Made by a program: the position numbers and the translations under genes. Under the pieces are notes generated by a model. It worked only from the letters and a program-made list of their open reading frames with translations. It did not search any database and was not told the origin of the DNA. From Romboutsia sedimentorum (lineage in GTDB: Bacteria; Bacillota; Clostridia; Peptostreptococcales; Peptostreptococcaceae), in assembly GCF_030131845.1 (NCBI RefSeq), contig NZ_JASKYM010000001.1, positions 372,001 to 436,000 on the forward strand: DNA of 64,000 nt, read 5' to 3'. This document shows, piece after piece, positions 50,815 to 60,810 of this stretch (positions are counted from its first letter, which is position 1; each line of letters begins with the position of its first letter).

Positions 50815-50831
50815 GCAAACCACTCCTAACA

Positions 50832-50887
50832 TAATATGAAGTTAAGTTCATGTGAAACAAACTTCACATGAACTTAACTTCATATTA
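50832..50887. promoter_or_regulatory. 25-bp perfect palindrome in the XRE promoter
   Basis: 50832-50856 and 50863-50887 are exact inverted copies (arms beginning TAATATGAAGTTAAGTTCAT) around ACAAAC. They contain nested half-sites AAGTTAAGTT and TTCACATGAA. Position over the promoter of 50814 suggests repressor sites. Confidence 0.75.
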
Positions 50888-50943
50888 CACATTTTCCGAA
50901 TAAATGTCAATATATTTATTAATTAATAAAAAATTTGCAAATT

Positions 50944-50997
50944 AATACCATTTTGCATTCACTAAGACAAATGTTTTAGTGAACACAAAATGGTATT
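50944..50997. terminator. Long hairpin carrying a repeat copy
   Basis: AATACCATTTTG pairs with CAAAATGGTATT, enclosing the repeat TTCACTAAGACAAATGTTTT (AGTGAAC). Located after the gene at 51016 on the minus strand. Confidence 0.7.
50958..50984 (+). repeat. Short palindromic repeat copy (most symmetrical)
   Basis: TTCACTAAGACAAATGTTTT, then AGTGAAC. Same family as 36861 and 37471, here built into a terminator. Confidence 0.55.
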
Positions 50998-51015
50998 TTT
51001 TAAAGTGAATTTAAT

Positions 51016-51219
51016 TTAAAAGCTAAAAACAAATAGTTTCTCTATTGGTGTATCAAGCTCCTTTGATATCCTAACCGCTAATTCAAGTGAAGGATTATAC
51101 TTAGCGTTTTCTAAACGGGCTATAGTTTCTCTTCTAACATTAACCCTATTAGCTAATTCTTCTTGGGTTAATCCATTAAACTGGCGATATTTTTTTAAAT
51201 GGCTAATAAAAGTTGTCAT
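51016..51219 (-). CDS. XRE-family regulator
   Basis: 67 residues: [40 protein letters not shown] and IEKLFVFSF. Lies 5 bp downstream of the DUF3796 gene, sharing its promoter and palindrome. Confidence 0.92.
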   Translation of the reverse strand: MTTFISHLKKYRQFNGLTQEELANRVNVRRETIARLENAKYNPSLELAVRISKELDTPIEKLFVFSF

Positions 51220-51224
51220 ATTAT

Positions 51225-51587
51225 CTATTCTTTCATATCAAATCTATAAGTTAAAAATGCCCATAGATTAGCTGACATTGCAAAAGTAAGTGATATTATT
51301 AATACTTGCATCCTATAAAGTGTTAGTACATCTGATGTATATAGCCTAATTAATACACTTGCTACAACTGCTAAGACAAACCCTGTATAAAATGCTATGG
51401 AACCTGCTCTATGTTTATTATAAATTAAGCGTTCATCTTCACAACTACCTAACTTGCACCACCAATAGACAGATAAATTACCAAAGAACCCAAAATATAA
51501 AAGCCCTAGTGGGTCACCGTTTAAATCTTTAAAGCCTAAAAATCCAAAAAGTGCAAATAAAATTGAATACTTGTTTACCCCTTTCAT
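51225..51587 (-). CDS. DUF3796 membrane protein
   Basis: 120 residues. [40 protein letters not shown] and the [15 protein letters not shown] end match DUF3796, a family found with XRE regulators. Four hydrophobic stretches, start after GGGAGAAA. Function unknown. Confidence 0.8.
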   Translation of the reverse strand: MKGVNKYSILFALFGFLGFKDLNGDPLGLLYFGFFGNLSVYWWCKLGSCEDERLIYNKHRAGSIAFYTGFVLAVVASVLIRLYTSDVLTLYRMQVLIISLTFAMSANLWAFLTYRFDMKE

Positions 51588-51604
51588 AAATAATTTCTCC
51601 CTTC

Positions 51605-51647
51605 AACGTGATATATTTGTATACTTATATTACATATATATCACGTT
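51605..51647. promoter_or_regulatory. Palindromic operator of the DUF3796-XRE pair
   Basis: AACGTGATATAT (51605-51616) and ATATATCACGTT (51636-51647) are exact inverted repeats 19 bp apart, over the promoter. Confidence 0.7.
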
Positions 51648-51743
51648 AAGTTTGATATTATTACTCAAAATTAAGAAAAATGATTACTAATAATATTAAA
51701 AAATGAGCTATCTAATTTAGAAAGCTCATCTTTTAATATATAA

Positions 51744-52577
51744 TTATTTACTTTTCAAAGTCGTTACTACTAACTCTGGTTTATTAAACACCCTAAGTGG
51801 GAATAGGCTATTTCCAAGACCTCTACTTACAATCATATGAGTATTGTCTTTATTATAAATTCCACTAGTGTATTTTGGAAATAAACCTTGATCTGGTGCT
51901 AAAATACCTCCAATAAATGGAAGCCTAACTTGACCACCATGTGCATGACCACTAAACACTAAATCTATACTCTCTTTAGCATATAAGTCTATAAGGTCAG
52001 GTCTATGTGATAATAAAATACTTAATTTACTATCATCTTTATTTTTTAGATTATTTATTATATTTGAAAGTTCTTCTTTACGGTTTTCTTTTTGTATAAA
52101 CGAAATATCCCTAACACCTATTAAGTCTATACTATCGTTATTTATTTTTATGCTTTTACTTTTATCATTTAATATATTTACACCTTGCTTAGCTAATCTA
52201 TTTTCAAAATCTTGGTATTCGCTAATTCTACTTTCATGATTTCCCGGTGAATAATATATCGGTGCTACTTTTTTAATTTGATTGATATATCTAATTGCAA
52301 CGTCTGTGTTAGTTCTTCTGCTATCTATTATATCTCCAGTTATAACTATTATATCTGGCTTTACTTCTTTTGTTAATTCAACTAATTTTTTATTGTCGTC
52401 TCCAAATTCTTTATTGTGAAGGTCAGATATCTGTAGTATCTTGTAACCGTCAATCTCTTTTGATATTTTATCATTTTTAAAGTCTATATTTGTAATTTGT
52501 ATATCGTTGTTTTGATAATAGCAAAATAGCCCTAAAATTATTAATACCCCTATACCTATGGCTATTTTCTTCTTCAT
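51744..52577 (-). CDS. Membrane-anchored metallophosphoesterase
   Basis: 277 residues. N-terminal helix IAIGIGVLIILGLFCYY, then calcineurin-like blocks ILQISDLHNKEFGDDN, IIVITGDIIDSRR, IYYSPGNHES, ILLSHRPD and FSGHAHGGQVRLP, giving the full dimetal site. YkuE/YaeI-like, probably acts at the outer membrane face on a phospholipid or phosphodiester. Directly downstream of murR on the same strand. Confidence 0.92.
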   Translation of the reverse strand: MKKKIAIGIGVLIILGLFCYYQNNDIQITNIDFKNDKISKEIDGYKILQISDLHNKEFGDDNKKLVELTKEVKPDIIVITGDIIDSRRTNTDVAIRYINQIKKVAPIYYSPGNHESRISEYQDFENRLAKQGVNILNDKSKSIKINNDSIDLIGVRDISFIQKENRKEELSNIINNLKNKDDSKLSILLSHRPDLIDLYAKESIDLVFSGHAHGGQVRLPFIGGILAPDQGLFPKYTSGIYNKDNTHMIVSRGLGNSLFPLRVFNKPELVVTTLKSK

Positions 52578-52608
52578 AAAACTTCCTCCAGTAAAACATT
52601 TAATTTAT

Positions 52609-53454
52609 TTAAACTTTAAGTTCCTCAACTGCTTTTCTTGTTACTATAAGTTTTTCTTCTATTTCCTTAAGGTTATTTTTAACCATACCTATAAATAACA
52701 TATCTATTACTGCTAACTGAGATATTCTAGAACTCATAGCGCCTTCTCTTAATGACTTTTCAACAAAAGGTATCTTAAGTGTTATATCAGATAAATTTTC
52801 AAGTTCATTGTTCATACTAGCTTTTGTAATTGATATTACAGGTACATTAAGTTTTTTAGCATTTTCAACACATTTTAAAACCTCTCTTGTGCTACCAGAA
52901 TATGAGATTGCCACAGCTACATCTCCGCTTTGCATAAGTGCAGATGATGTTACTTGAAGATGCGTATCAGTATGCGCTATACATCTTTTATTTATTCTAC
53001 TTAATTTATAATAAAAGTCAAGTCCAACAAGACCAGATACCCCTACACTATAAATATATATATCCTTAGCACCTATAAGTAAATCTGTAGCTTTTTCAAG
53101 TTCTTCTTCTTTTATAAGTTTAACTGTCTTTTCCATAACTACATCAATTGAATTTTTTATTCCATAGATTATGTCTTTAGTTTCTAAATCTTTGTCTAAG
53201 TATTCAAAGTTAGAAGTTCCTTCGTTATCATTTAAGCTCATAGATAACTTTAGCTTCATTTCATTTAAACTATCAAAGCCTAATTTTTTAGAAAATCTTA
53301 CAACTGTTGCAGCTGATGTATTTGTTATATCCCCTATTTCCTTTGCCGATAAGTTTATTATGCTTTCTTTATTTGAAAGCAAATAATTAGCAATTAATTT
53401 TTCCCCATCTGTAAAGTTTTCATAACTTTGCTTTATATACTCTAAAGTATTCAT
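52609..53454 (-). CDS. murR: MurR/RpiR-family regulator
   Basis: 281 residues. N-terminal HTH_6 (KEIGDITNTSAATVVRFSKK and LGFDSLNEMKLKL), then a SIS domain (DIYIYSVGVSGLVGLDFYYK, VAVAISYSGSTREVLKCVEN) that should sense a sugar phosphate. Its place beside mupG, murP and murQ makes N-acetylmuramate 6-phosphate the likely signal. Confidence 0.9.
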   Translation of the reverse strand: MNTLEYIKQSYENFTDGEKLIANYLLSNKESIINLSAKEIGDITNTSAATVVRFSKKLGFDSLNEMKLKLSMSLNDNEGTSNFEYLDKDLETKDIIYGIKNSIDVVMEKTVKLIKEEELEKATDLLIGAKDIYIYSVGVSGLVGLDFYYKLSRINKRCIAHTDTHLQVTSSALMQSGDVAVAISYSGSTREVLKCVENAKKLNVPVISITKASMNNELENLSDITLKIPFVEKSLREGAMSSRISQLAVIDMLFIGMVKNNLKEIEEKLIVTRKAVEELKV

Positions 53455-53490
53455 TTATTTCACATCCTAAATATATCTAAACTTTTAAAT

Positions 53491-54567
53491 TTAGTTTATT
53501 TTCCTAAAGTAAAACTTTTTACCATTATTTATATATTTTAATAGATAAAAGTCATTCTGTAAAATAAATCCTACAACATTTGTTCTATCATCAGATTTTT
53601 GATTAGTTGTTAAAATTTGAAGTTCGCCCATATACCTCATGTATCCCTCGTTATCTATACTTATATCCCCATATTCTTTATCCACAGTATTAATTGCTTT
53701 TATTTTATCATTATTAAGAATCAATCTACTTTCAGCTGCCCTTATAGCATCTCTTGCAGAGTCTACTCTTGAACTATAAGTTTCTCTAAGTAATCTTAAA
53801 CAAACTTCATCATCAACTAATGTATTTATTCTTAGTTCTACTGCCTCAGGGTTTAGTGATGCTAAATCTTTTAATTCATCTTTACTTGGAAGAGAATCTC
53901 CAATAAATACAGATTGATTTTTAAGTGCAAATAAATGATTAGAAGCTTGTCTAACATTTACATCTCTATGGTCTTCAAGTGTTGGGAGCCCATCTTTCAT
54001 AGGGCTTCTTTTTCTATTATTCGATTGAACAAATGCAGCTACTTTTATATTTTTTTCATGTAACATATTATTCTTTTGTACCATAAGTTCTTCGCTAATA
54101 CCAGTTCCTACTCTTGGATAGAAGTTATGAAGTGCATCTATATTTTCATAATTTGGTGAAAATCTATCTAAGTTCTCTAAAAACCCTTTAGTTATAGTTG
54201 AAGCATTTAACTGTATTTGTATTCCATATTTATTTTTACTCATCTTAACTATTTCTTCTTCGCTATAACCAAAGTCTATTCTTATAGTTTTTACTCCCAT
54301 ATCTCTTAACCCTTTTAAGTCCATATCATCTAAATCTAGGAAACTAAAAGTGTTTGGAGATATATCACTTATTATATCCATATTGTATTGTTTAGCTAAC
54401 TTAAAAAACTCTGCTACTTCTACTTTTAATACATCGTAGTTTGCCTCTGGAATATGAAGTGATGTGAATATCCTTGTAAATCCTAATTTGTGTGCATCCT
54501 TTAATAACTTTATATTTTCTTCCTTCGTGTTATCTAATCCAAAATAAACTGAAAATCCAAAATTCAT
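53491..54567 (-). CDS. mupG: MupG-type 6-phospho-N-acetylmuramidase (DUF871)
   Basis: 358 residues. DUF871 TIM barrel: FGFSVYFGLDNTKEENIKLL, FTRIFTSLHIPEANYDVLKV, IISDISPNTFSFLDLDDMDL, DFGYSEEEI, FYPRVGTGI, then the C-terminal cyclophilin-like domain. Characterised members cleave MurNAc-6P from GlcNAc, feeding cell-wall recycling. Start at 54567 follows GGAGG. Third gene of the mur operon. Confidence 0.88.
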   Translation of the reverse strand: MNFGFSVYFGLDNTKEENIKLLKDAHKLGFTRIFTSLHIPEANYDVLKVEVAEFFKLAKQYNMDIISDISPNTFSFLDLDDMDLKGLRDMGVKTIRIDFGYSEEEIVKMSKNKYGIQIQLNASTITKGFLENLDRFSPNYENIDALHNFYPRVGTGISEELMVQKNNMLHEKNIKVAAFVQSNNRKRSPMKDGLPTLEDHRDVNVRQASNHLFALKNQSVFIGDSLPSKDELKDLASLNPEAVELRINTLVDDEVCLRLLRETYSSRVDSARDAIRAAESRLILNNDKIKAINTVDKEYGDISIDNEGYMRYMGELQILTTNQKSDDRTNVVGFILQNDFYLLKYINNGKKFYFRKIN

Positions 54568-54689
54568 GTCTTTATCCTCCAAATTTTTATTTTAATAATT
54601 ATATTTTTTATTTAATTTGTATTTCTTACTTAAAAAGGATGATACTAACATTAAATATAATGCACATATCACCCTTTTATTTTACTATA

Positions 54690-56051
54690 TTATTCTATCG
54701 GATCTTCAAATCCTATCATTGTTGTAAAGAAATATCCTGCTACATATGACGCTAAAACTCCTACTAAAAATACTAACATCTTTCCATCTGCTATTAATAG
54801 TGCAAGTGGAAGTCCTGATACTCCAAGTGCAACTGCTCCAACTTTGAAAAATGCCATTACAGCTCCACCTACTCCAGCTCCTAAACAAGCACCAACAAAT
54901 GGTTTTCCAAGAGGTAATGTTACTCCATATATTAAAGGTTCCCCAATTCCTAAAAACCCTGGTATCAATCCGTTTTTAGCTGTTTTCTTTAAACGTTCGT
55001 TCTTTGTCTTTTTAAGTACTGCTATTGTTGCTCCAACTTGTGCCATACCTGCTGTTGCTAATATTGGAAGTAATACTGTAGAACCAACAGTAGCTATTAA
55101 ATCAGCATGTATTGGTGTTAGTGCTTGATGCATTCCTGTCATAACAAGAGGTAGGAAAAGTGCTCCTGATATTGTTCCTGATACAACAGAAACTATCATA
55201 TTATCAGATGCTACAGTTTGTGCAACTATTATTCCTATTGAATCTGATATAAATCCACCTACTGGTTGAAGTATAAATAGTGCTGCTAATACTGAAAGTG
55301 TAAGTGTAACTAAAGGTGTTATAAATAAATCAAGTACATCTGGTACAACTTTTTTACACATTTTTTCTATAAAGCAAGCTAGTAATACAACTAATATTAC
55401 TGATATAATCCCACCCCTACCTGGAGTTAGTTTCCCTCCAAATAAAGTTATATCTGCAAGTGCTGGTGATGATAAAATACCACCAAGTACACCACCCATC
55501 ATAGGCATTTGTGAACCAAATTCTTTAGCAGCATTTACCCCTACTAAAACTGATAATATAGCAAATACTCCATTACCTACAAGTGATATAATTTGAGCCA
55601 TTGTTGTAGTTTTGTAAACATCACCAAAATACACACCTGCTATATTATTTACAGCAAGAACAAGACCGCAAGATACAAATAAAGGTATTAGGGGAATAAA
55701 TATACTACCTATTTTTTTAAGTGCATTTTTAAGTTTTGTATCATTTTTTTCTTGTAACTTTGCTTTAGTTTCTCTTACTGCATCTTCTCCTAGTGCTACT
55801 CTTTTTCCTAATATCTTGTTTAACTCATCAGTTATCTTATTAACTTTTCCTGGTCCATAAATAACTTGTAACTGTCCTTGTGCTTTAACAACACCTAAAG
55901 CACCTTCTGACTTTTTTATTTCTTCCATATCCACTTTTGAATAATCTATAATTTCTAGTCTACAACGTGTCATACAATTTTGTGCAGATGCTATGTTTTC
56001 TTTTCCTCCAACTAACTGTATTAGGTTTTTAGCAATTTCTTGATTTGACAT
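54690..56051 (-). CDS. murP: PTS EIIBC component for N-acetylmuramate (MurP type)
   Basis: 453 residues. The EIIB domain with active Cys in AQNCMTRCRLEI, then a long EIIC with ~10 helices (GSIFIPLIPLFVSCGLVLAV, GMHQALTPIHADLIATVGST, GIGEPLIYGVTLPLGKPFVG). No EIIA domain, as usual in MurP, so it needs a partner EIIA elsewhere. Imports and phosphorylates the sugar used by murQ and mupG. Start at 56051 follows GGGGGT. Confidence 0.9.
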   Translation of the reverse strand: MSNQEIAKNLIQLVGGKENIASAQNCMTRCRLEIIDYSKVDMEEIKKSEGALGVVKAQGQLQVIYGPGKVNKITDELNKILGKRVALGEDAVRETKAKLQEKNDTKLKNALKKIGSIFIPLIPLFVSCGLVLAVNNIAGVYFGDVYKTTTMAQIISLVGNGVFAILSVLVGVNAAKEFGSQMPMMGGVLGGILSSPALADITLFGGKLTPGRGGIISVILVVLLACFIEKMCKKVVPDVLDLFITPLVTLTLSVLAALFILQPVGGFISDSIGIIVAQTVASDNMIVSVVSGTISGALFLPLVMTGMHQALTPIHADLIATVGSTVLLPILATAGMAQVGATIAVLKKTKNERLKKTAKNGLIPGFLGIGEPLIYGVTLPLGKPFVGACLGAGVGGAVMAFFKVGAVALGVSGLPLALLIADGKMLVFLVGVLASYVAGYFFTTMIGFEDPIE

Positions 56052-56083
56052 TTTGATACCCCCAATCAATTTTTTGTTTAAAC

Positions 56084-56986
56084 TTAAATTTTTAAAGCTT
56101 TAGCTATATATCCTCTAGACTCTTGTAACTTAGCTTTTGCTTCTTCTTTTTTTAGATTTGATAAAATCATAAATATAGCTAACTTAACATCAAAACCTGT
56201 TTCATCTAAAACTAAAGTTGCTTTACTTATACTAACACCTGTTGCATCTGCTACTATCTTTTTAGCTCTTTCTACTAACTTTTCATTTGATGACTTTACA
56301 TCTACCATTAAGTTTCCATAAACCTTACCAAGTTTTATCATAACTCCTGTTGATAGCGTATTTAAAACTAGCTTTTGTGCAGTTCCTGACTTTAATCTAG
56401 TAGAACCTGTTATTGCTTCTGCTCCAACTACTGGTGCTATTTTTATACTAGCTACTTTTGATACATCTGAATCGTTGTTGCATGTAAGTGAAACTGTAAG
56501 TGCTCCTATTTCATTTGCATATTCAAGACCTCCTATAACGTATGGTGTTCTTCCTGATGCTGCAAGTCCTACTACTGTATCATTTTCTTTTAAACTTTTT
56601 TCTTTTAAATCTATAACTGCTAGTTCTTTGCTATCCTCTGCACCTTCTTTAGCTCTAAATATTGCTTCTTGACCTCCAGCTATAATACCTTGAACTAATT
56701 CTTCACTAACTCCATATGTTGGTGGACACTCTGATGCGTCTAATATTCCAAGTCTTCCAGAAGTACCTGCACCTATATATATTAGTCTTCCACCTCTTTG
56801 CATTCTCTCAACTATTTCATCTATTGCTTTTGCTATGTGCGGTATTTCTTTTTCTACAGCTAGTGCTACCTTTTTGTCTTCGTTGTTTATTTTTTTTACC
56901 ATTTCTATTGTTGAGATTTTATCTATATCTAAAGTGTCTTGATTTCTGCTTTCTGTTGTAAGTTTTCCTAAGTTTAGTTTATCCAT
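56084..56986 (-). CDS. murQ: N-acetylmuramic acid 6-phosphate etherase
   Basis: 300 residues. Cleaves MurNAc-6P to GlcNAc-6P and lactate. [20 protein letters not shown] and [19 protein letters not shown] are the SIS sugar-phosphate site, with [20 protein letters not shown] and the [20 protein letters not shown] helix after it. Start at 56986 is 9 bases after GGAGG. First gene of murQ-murP-mupG-murR. Confidence 0.94.
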   Translation of the reverse strand: MDKLNLGKLTTESRNQDTLDIDKISTIEMVKKINNEDKKVALAVEKEIPHIAKAIDEIVERMQRGGRLIYIGAGTSGRLGILDASECPPTYGVSEELVQGIIAGGQEAIFRAKEGAEDSKELAVIDLKEKSLKENDTVVGLAASGRTPYVIGGLEYANEIGALTVSLTCNNDSDVSKVASIKIAPVVGAEAITGSTRLKSGTAQKLVLNTLSTGVMIKLGKVYGNLMVDVKSSNEKLVERAKKIVADATGVSISKATLVLDETGFDVKLAIFMILSNLKKEEAKAKLQESRGYIAKALKI

Positions 56987-57089
56987 ATCTGTCTTCCTCC
57001 ATTTTTTTGAATACGTTTTCAATTGATGATTTTATATTATCATATCCAAAATAATATTTCAATACTTTTTTATATTTATGAAATATCAT

Positions 57090-57543
57090 TTCATCAAATT
57101 GCAAAAACAGCATACAAAAATGACAACATTCGTGAAGTTCTAGAGTTAAAAGAGGAATTAAAGGAACACTTAATATTATCATCTAATGAATTTATTGATA
57201 AGGGGTATTGTGAAGAAGAATCGTACAAAATGGCAATCGAAAAATTTGATGGTGGATCTAATATGCTTAAAGAATTGCATATAATGTTAAAAGAAAACAC
57301 AAAGGTAACATAACAATAGAAAATTCAACATATACGTACCAAAGTAAAATATCTTCAGATTCAATATCATATTCATCTAGGTCTTCTTCTAAATTAAATG
57401 GTAAGTCATCTAGTGATAATAAAATTTTTTATGTAATAGACGTCAATCAATCGCAAAGAACTATGATTGAAAAAGTTCTTACTGCTATTGTTATTTTAAC
57501 TATAATGTCACTTATAAGCTATATGTATCTATTAGCTAAATAA
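57090..57543 (+). pseudogene. Frameshifted permease-prefix-domain gene
   Basis: YKNDNIREVLELKEELKEHL, then KFDGGSNMLKELHIMLKENT, is a paralogue of 13445-14200. One base change near 57298 shifts the frame, and the rest (IENSTYTYQSKISSDSISYS, FYVIDVNQSQRTMIEKVLTA and a last membrane helix) follows in the +1 frame to a stop at 57543. The start codon is also gone. Confidence 0.75.
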
Positions 57544-57871
57544 AAGTTCAAATATAAATTTATGCATCTATAGAGTAATAATATATAATCATTGAAAGAA
57601 AGTAAGTAATAATATATAATTACTTTAATAAATTAAAAGAGGTGAATACATAAAAATGAACAATTAATCTTATTCTATAAACAAAATATTTAAAAATAGT
57701 TAAAAAGGTCTTTTATTATGAAGGCTTATTAAGTTTACTAAAAATACTATTTTTAATGTTAGGAATAAGTGTATATTTTTATGTGTGTTTTTATTTTTAT
57801 TTTTTAAATATAGGTTAAATATACTATCTTCCTTAACGTTTAAAATAGTTTAATTTAAAGGAGGTTTTTTT
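57544..57871. other. Gap without genes
   Basis: 328 bases of AT-rich DNA with only tiny open frames. The GGAGG site just before 57872 belongs to the Vat-like gene. Nothing else seen. Confidence 0.5.
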
Positions 57872-58513
57872 ATGTCTAAAAATATAGGTCCAAATCCAAT
57901 GGATATTTATCCAAATGAAAATATTAAAAGTGTATGTTTTATAAAAAATACTATTAAAAATCCTAATATACAAGTTGGGGATTATACTTACTACTCTGAT
58001 ATAAATGGATGTGAAGATTTCGAGAAACATGTAACTCACCATTATGATTTTATAGGAGATAAGTTAATAGTAGGCAAGTTCTGTGCTATTGCTAGTGGAG
58101 TTGAGTTTATAATGAATGGAGCAAATCACAGAATAAATAGTGTAACAACATATCCATTCAACATAATGGGTAATGGTTGGGAAAAAGTAACTCCTAATTT
58201 AGCTAAATTACCTTACAAAGGCGATACCATTGTAGGTAATGATGTATGGATAGGTCAAAATGTTACTATTATGCCAGGTATTGAAATAGGAGATGGTGCT
58301 ATAATAGCGGCTAATTCTACTATTACAAAAGATGTGCTCCCGTATCATATAGTAGGAGGAAATCCAGCTAAAATAATACGTAGGAGATTTGATGACAGTT
58401 TAGTATCTTATCTTTTAGATTTGAAGTGGTGGGATTGGGATAAAGAAAAAATATTTTCTAATTTAGAAATATTATGTAGTGCTGATTTAGGAAAAATAAA
58501 GAGTATATTATAA
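57872..58513 (+). CDS. Vat-family streptogramin A/xenobiotic acetyltransferase
   Basis: 213 residues, left-handed beta-helix. IVGKFCAIASGVEFIMNGAN (catalytic His in NHRINS), TYPFNIMGNGWEKVTPNLA, KGDTIVGNDVWIGQNVTIMP, YHIVGGNPAKIIRRRFDDSL match Vat enzymes, which O-acetylate streptogramin A. The same fold includes chloramphenicol-type acetyltransferases, so substrate is unproven. AAAGGAGG is a strong ribosome site. Confidence 0.85.
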   Translation: MSKNIGPNPMDIYPNENIKSVCFIKNTIKNPNIQVGDYTYYSDINGCEDFEKHVTHHYDFIGDKLIVGKFCAIASGVEFIMNGANHRINSVTTYPFNIMGNGWEKVTPNLAKLPYKGDTIVGNDVWIGQNVTIMPGIEIGDGAIIAANSTITKDVLPYHIVGGNPAKIIRRRFDDSLVSYLLDLKWWDWDKEKIFSNLEILCSADLGKIKSIL

Positions 58514-58565
58514 TTTAATTAATGTAAGTATTATTATATTAGTGTAACTTAAAGGAGTGCGAATA

Positions 58566-59081
58566 ATGATATTTGAAACTGATAGATTATATTTAAGAGA
58601 AATGGAACAAACTGACTTTTCTTCACTATGTGAAATATTACAGGATGAAGAAGTGATGTACGCCTATGAACATGCATTTACTAATGATGAAGTACAAGAA
58701 TGGCTTAATAGACAAATAAAACGCTATGAAGACTATGGATTCGGATTATGGGCAGTTATTTTAAAAGATACTAATGAGATGATTGGTCAATGTGGTTTAA
58801 CAATGCAAGATTGTGATGGGAATCAGGTACTTGAAATTGGTTATTTGTTAAAAAAGAAATATTGGCACAATGGATATGCTATAGAATCTGCCATTGGATG
58901 TAAAAACTATGCTTTTGCAGTATTGGGGACTGATGAAGTTTACTCTATAATTCGTGATAATAATATTGCATCACAAAATGTTGCAAAAAGAAATGGAATG
59001 CACGTATCTAGTCAATTTGTTAAGCATTATTATAATATAAATATGCTACATTATATATATTCTATAAAAAATAGTGATTAA
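58566..59081 (+). CDS. GNAT-family acetyltransferase
   Basis: 171 residues. IFETDRLYLREMEQTDFSSL, MIGQCGLTMQDCDGNQVLEI, GYLLKKKYWHNGYAIESAIG, SIIRDNNIASQNVAKRNGM are the RimJ/RimL-type core. Start at 58566 is 8 bases after AAGGAG; the upstream GTG lies within it. ~50 bp after the Vat-like gene and on the same strand, so possibly co-transcribed. Confidence 0.88.
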   Translation: MIFETDRLYLREMEQTDFSSLCEILQDEEVMYAYEHAFTNDEVQEWLNRQIKRYEDYGFGLWAVILKDTNEMIGQCGLTMQDCDGNQVLEIGYLLKKKYWHNGYAIESAIGCKNYAFAVLGTDEVYSIIRDNNIASQNVAKRNGMHVSSQFVKHYYNINMLHYIYSIKNSD

Positions 59082-59117
59082 GTTAGTAAATATATATTTT
59101 TATTCAATAAAATATTT

Positions 59118-59653
59118 CTATTTATAAACAATGTCAATTATTAAATCTGTTGTCATATTCTTATCAAAGGTGTAGCCTACTATTTTCTTTGTATGTAAGT
59201 CCATGACTGATGCTAAATAACACCAGCCATCTTTTATAGTGTGTATGTAAGTTATATCCCCTACCCACTTTTCATTTATTGTATTTGTGGAAAAATTTCT
59301 ATCTAAAATATTATCCTTTTCCTCTACTTTAACTTTGGTAGTATGGTGCTTATACTTTTTTACTATCACAGATTTTAATCCTAATTCACGCATAATTCTT
59401 TGAACTCTCTTTATGCTAATATTAAAATCCTTAGATAGTATTTTGTGAATTTTAGGGCACCATATACACCATTACTGTCATCATAGATAGATTGGATTTT
59501 TTGCTTTAATATTTCTCTTTCAATATCCCATTTACAAGGTTTCTCGTACCTAAAAAAATAGTACGTACTCCTTGGAATACCTAATACTTTACACAATAAA
59601 GCCACTTTATGTTTCTCTCTAAATTCATTTGTATATCTTGCCATTTTAGACAC
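59118..59653 (-). mobile_element. IS3-family transposase OrfB relic
   Basis: CKVLGIPRSTYYFFRYEKP and IQSIYDDSNGVYGALK, then in another frame ELGLKSVIVKKYKHHTTKVK, KWVGDITYIHTIKDGWCYLA, SVMDLHTKKIVGYTFD. The first two catalytic Asp motifs are present; the Glu motif, the OrfA gene and the terminal repeats are missing, and there is a frameshift near 59400. Dead IS150-like copy. Confidence 0.85.
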
Positions 59654-59906
59654 GTCCTTTCTAATCTAACTATATTATAACTAGTTCGATTATTCATATC
59701 TATATGACTATACTAACATCAAGTTATTTATATTGATTAAAATAGCAATTTTGGAACAGTAAGTAAAAGATTTCTTTGATATCATTATTTTAGATAAACC
59801 CAATAAATAATGATGTGATAATATAATATATTTAGCAAAAAACTTAAAATAAGTAATCATTTACTAACAAAGCGAAGGATATAGATTTTAAATAAGGAGG
59901 TTTAAA

Positions 59907-60806
59907 TTGAATTACAGTGAAGTTATGTCAAATTGTATTGAGTATATAGAAAAAAATATAAAAGAAAATTTGACACCAAAAACTATATCTGATGAAATGG
60001 GATATTCGCTATTTCATTTTTGCAGGATTTTTAATGTGTCTAGAGGGATTAGCTTGATGGACTATGTAAAACAAAGAAGGTTATCTTTAGCATCACTTGA
60101 TTTATTTAAAGGCAAGAAGGTAATTGATATAGCAGTAGAATATAGATTTGAGACACATGGTGGATTCTCTAAGGCATTTAAAAAAGAGTTTGGTTTTAGT
60201 CCTACACAATATAAAAAACGAGCTGGCAACGGATTTTATAGCGAAAATTCATTAAAAATTAATGGTGATATTATGAAACCCAAAATTATAAAAAAAGATG
60301 GATTTAGAGTTGCCGGATATGGAATTCAAACAGATATATCTGATGGAAACTATACAAAAGATATTGCATCATTTTGGAGTCATTACGAAGGTGAGAACTT
60401 AGAAAGTAAAATGTATGAGATTCTTAAACCTAAAGTACATGGAGAATATGGATTATGTGTACCAGCAGATAAAGAAAGTTACCAAGCTATATATTTACTT
60501 GGAGTTAAAGTAGATAATTTTGAAAATGTAACTAATGATATGATTACTGTTGAGGTACCTAGTGCAGAATATGCAGTTTTTACAACACCACCTATAGATA
60601 CAAGTAGTGATTCATTACAAAAAGATTTTGCAAAGTTAATTTCAAGTACATGGAAATATATTTTTGAAGAATGGTTTAAAAATAGTGAATACAAATTTGA
60701 TGAAAGTAAAATAGATTTTGAATTCTATGATGAGAGGTGCCATTCAAGAGTAGATACAATAATGGAAATTTATGTTCCAATAGTAAAATACAAATTAAAG
60801 GAGTAA
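59907..60806 (+). CDS. AraC-family regulator with GyrI-like effector domain
   Basis: 299 residues. AraC double helix-turn-helix (LTPKTISDEMGYSLFHFCRI and IDIAVEYRFETHGGFSKAFK, KEFGFSPTQYKKR), then a GyrI-like domain (FRVAGYGIQTDISDGN, YLLGVKVDNFENV, VDTIMEIYVPIVK). Rob-type. Such proteins sense small drugs. TTG at 59907 is 6 bases after AAGGAGG. Followed 4 bp later by a methyltransferase gene. Confidence 0.9.
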   Translation: MNYSEVMSNCIEYIEKNIKENLTPKTISDEMGYSLFHFCRIFNVSRGISLMDYVKQRRLSLASLDLFKGKKVIDIAVEYRFETHGGFSKAFKKEFGFSPTQYKKRAGNGFYSENSLKINGDIMKPKIIKKDGFRVAGYGIQTDISDGNYTKDIASFWSHYEGENLESKMYEILKPKVHGEYGLCVPADKESYQAIYLLGVKVDNFENVTNDMITVEVPSAEYAVFTTPPIDTSSDSLQKDFAKLISSTWKYIFEEWFKNSEYKFDESKIDFEFYDERCHSRVDTIMEIYVPIVKYKLKE

Positions 60807-60810
60807 AAAT

